From Sitta carolinensis (Eukaryota > Chordata > Aves > Passeriformes > Sittidae): a stretch of DNA of 64,000 bases. The position numbers and the translations under genes are program-made. The notes below the pieces were generated by a model. That model searched no databases and was not told the DNA's origin. It saw only the letters and a program-made list of their open reading frames with translations. Position 1 is the stretch's first letter. The number at the start of each line of letters is the position of its first letter. The DNA lies in NCBI GenBank assembly GCA_032173965.1, contig CM063284.1, forward strand, positions 106,082,410 to 106,146,409, given 5' to 3'. Below, one piece after another: positions 61,800 through 64,000 of the stretch.

Positions 61800-64000
61800 A
61801 AGATTTGTTTTGTTCCTTGGGTACCTTTTATGTGTATCAGTCTCTTTTGGTAGGTTTTTATTTACTGTCTCATGTGACTTCTTTGCTACTGAAACTTCAT
61901 TTGGATCCATACCTGGGGGAGAATAAACATCACTCCCTAAAGTGAATTCATTTATATGTATGAGATATATTCAAATAATGAACTCCACATTGTTTGCTTC
62001 TGCTACTATTGTTGATAGTTCTTAGACATGTTACCTGGATCAAGAAAGATGCCTGCTCTGCACTGGATTTTTAAAATTTTCTTACTGGAAAAAGTTAAAC
62101 AATTTGGATGCCAGATGAAGGAAATGATTGCTATCCATGTTCACTGGTTTGTCTGAACAAGAACCCTTCAGTGACTTCAGTGCACTAAATAGAAACAATG
62201 CCAGGGTAAGACAGAATGAATCTCAGTCAGTGCCTTCTCATACGTTTTATAGGAAAATAGAGTGTATGCTGCCTTCAGCTTGCTTTAAAAACACAGTCCT
62301 GCTCAAGTCTGGGCTGGAGTTTTCTTGAATCATAGTGTGCTCTTTGGAGCTAAGTGATGTTATGCTTGAATTTCATCCCTTTGATTAATAGAGTGTGTTT
62401 ATACCCCTTACCTCTTGTTTGTGGATGGAAACAGATCTGCTGAACAACATGGGGAAATGTTTTCATAAGGGACTAATACTATAGAAAATAAAATGTGTGT
62501 ATGAGAGCATGTGAGTGGGAAAAATGCCTCCCTTTATTTCCTGTCAAGCTGATGGTGAGACTGGAGAAGACCCAATTCCTCTGCAGAGTTTATTTAAACT
62601 GTGATACAAAAGATATTCTGAAAAGACAGAGGGACCTCTGACATCACTCAGCTGTTTTATTGACTGTGGTAACAAATTTGCTCTTGGTTTGAACCCCTGG
62701 ACCAAAAGGAAGCTTGACGGAAGAATCTGAGCTTGAGGCAACGTTAGAACTTGAAGATTTTGGGATAAGGAGGGCTGTAGTTGACATGAAGTTCAGTGCT
62801 GCCCAGTAGTTAAAACTGCTGTCTCATGAAGCATTTTGTAGTATGGACACTGTGGAACTGTGATTCTCAGTCTGGGCAGTGCTTTGCAGATATTTGCAGA
62901 TATATCCTTCATCACATTGAACTTCACATACATCTCAAGGAGGGGCAGAGGTACAATTTCACCCACAAAAGGTGCAAGAGAGATACAAAGCCAAAAGGAA
63001 GCTTATCTGTGAGTTTGTGGATTGTCCTGCTGTAAGTGAGGAGTGAGTTTTTATTGACACTCTACCATCGTATGGACTTACAGGTACTTCTTCACTAGCC
63101 AGTAAAGATGGTTCACAGCTTTCATCTGGCCTGGGCTTTCAGTCAGACTGCCTTTGCTCCTGACACACCCCATTTCAGGAAAACCTGGCCTTGTCCAAAT
63201 GTCCTCTGATGGGAATGGTCTTGTCTCAAGTCCCTGAATGAGGCCTGCATATTATCTGCACAAGCATCATGGCCAAAACCTCACAGGGACTGTGGTACCA
63301 GCTGAGCACCACAGGCAGGGATGTGTCAGTGCTGAATTTCTGCCCAGACACTGTTCTGTTTCCTAACAGAGGTGCAACATAACAGATGCCATGCAGGATG
63401 ACAGATGTACAGTATGCATGAGGAAAGGGGTCCAAATTAAGTAGTTTAGCCTAATTTAAAAGAAAAGTTTTTATGCTCTGTACACTGTCCCTCTCACATT
63501 CATCTCGAATATGTTGACCACCAGATTAGAGATGACTTACAGAGTTTGTCAGTTCCCAGAAGCTTCATGACAAGGAGGAGAGCAAAGAGGGGCAATGAAA
63601 ACAGCTAAGTCAAGGTTCACACTGAGATGAGACCATAATTTCAGCCTTGTTTGGAGCCAGAGGGTCTTCCCAGCAAAAATATATTACACTTGTCCTACTA
63701 TTTACGCTCAAAGTCCAGCCTTCAACCAACTGCATTAATTTCTGGATGAAACTAGGAAGAAACTATGCTTACTTCATCTCCATTCTCATGCAAATATATA
63801 TTTGTCTCTGGTGTGCACATGACTGCAGGGAGGTTTTGTGTTGTCTTGCTGCAATCTGAAAGTTCTGTTGTGGAAATGGAAATGTCTAAGATGGTGACCA
63901 CCTGAAACACTGTGATATGGAAAACCTTAAGGTGATTGTTTCCAGCTACAGGTTTCCCAGCAAATTATCAAGGTTAAAATAATTGCAGTACAGCCTCGGA
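61800..64000. other. No gene recognised to the window end
   Basis: Anonymous AT-rich DNA with short ORFs only; no repeat, RNA gene or promoter signal was recognised. Confidence 0.4.

Noticed and set aside
1..64000. Tandem direct repeats that could be a CRISPR array, tRNA cloverleafs, rRNA segments or prokaryotic operon signals.
   Set aside because: None were seen. The repeats present are microsatellites, a 20-bp minisatellite and dispersed retroelements typical of a bird genome.

Overview
The window looks like vertebrate nuclear DNA from a bird, probably a songbird. The evidence is the repeats: several copies of the CR1 LINE family in different states of decay, and one LTR of the avian endogenous-retrovirus type that is common in passerines. 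Base composition is about 40% GC and intergenic or intronic in character, with many homopolymer and microsatellite tracts. There are no bacterial operons, CRISPR arrays or phage genes. I recognised no conserved protein-coding gene, rRNA or tRNA. The longest open frames (up to about 210 codons) are close to what chance gives in this much DNA, so they are not annotated as genes.

Layout. 1-5.5 kb: a short acidic, Tyr-rich open frame at the left edge, then no recognised feature to a CR1 3' fragment at 5.5-5.7 kb. 5.7-12.7 kb: a 20-bp minisatellite and a (TAA)n microsatellite. 12.7-13.6 kb: a clear CpG island with promoter-like motifs, the best candidate transcription start in the window. 13.6-19.4 kb: nothing recognised. 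19.4-20.4 kb: decayed CR1 reverse transcriptase, plus strand. 20.8-21.2 kb: an L2-like reverse transcriptase relic, minus strand. 21.2-29.5 kb: mostly anonymous, with a small hairpin and a candidate terminal exon. 29.6-30.6 kb: an ancient CR1/L3-like reverse transcriptase relic, minus strand. 33.0 kb: a TATA/AATAAA block. 34.3-39.1 kb: three CR1 3' fragments, a T39-G10 homopolymer junction and a 111-bp palindromic element that resembles a MITE. 47.9-48.2 kb: a palindrome-rich, homeodomain-site-bearing block that may be an enhancer. 50.4-53.9 kb: the only place where several gene-like signals line up (weak CpG-rich segment, two strong splice acceptors, a membrane-anchor-like ORF and a terminal ORF with AATAAA, all on the minus strand). 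This is a hypothesis only. 61.2-61.8 kb: a solo LTR.

No new biological system could be demonstrated. The findings to test first are the possible small minus-strand gene at 50.4-53.9 kb, the CpG-island promoter at 13 kb, the palindromic element at 38.2 kb, and the L2-like relic, because L2-type LINEs are old and sparse in birds. All calls were made by eye from the sequence; no database search was run.
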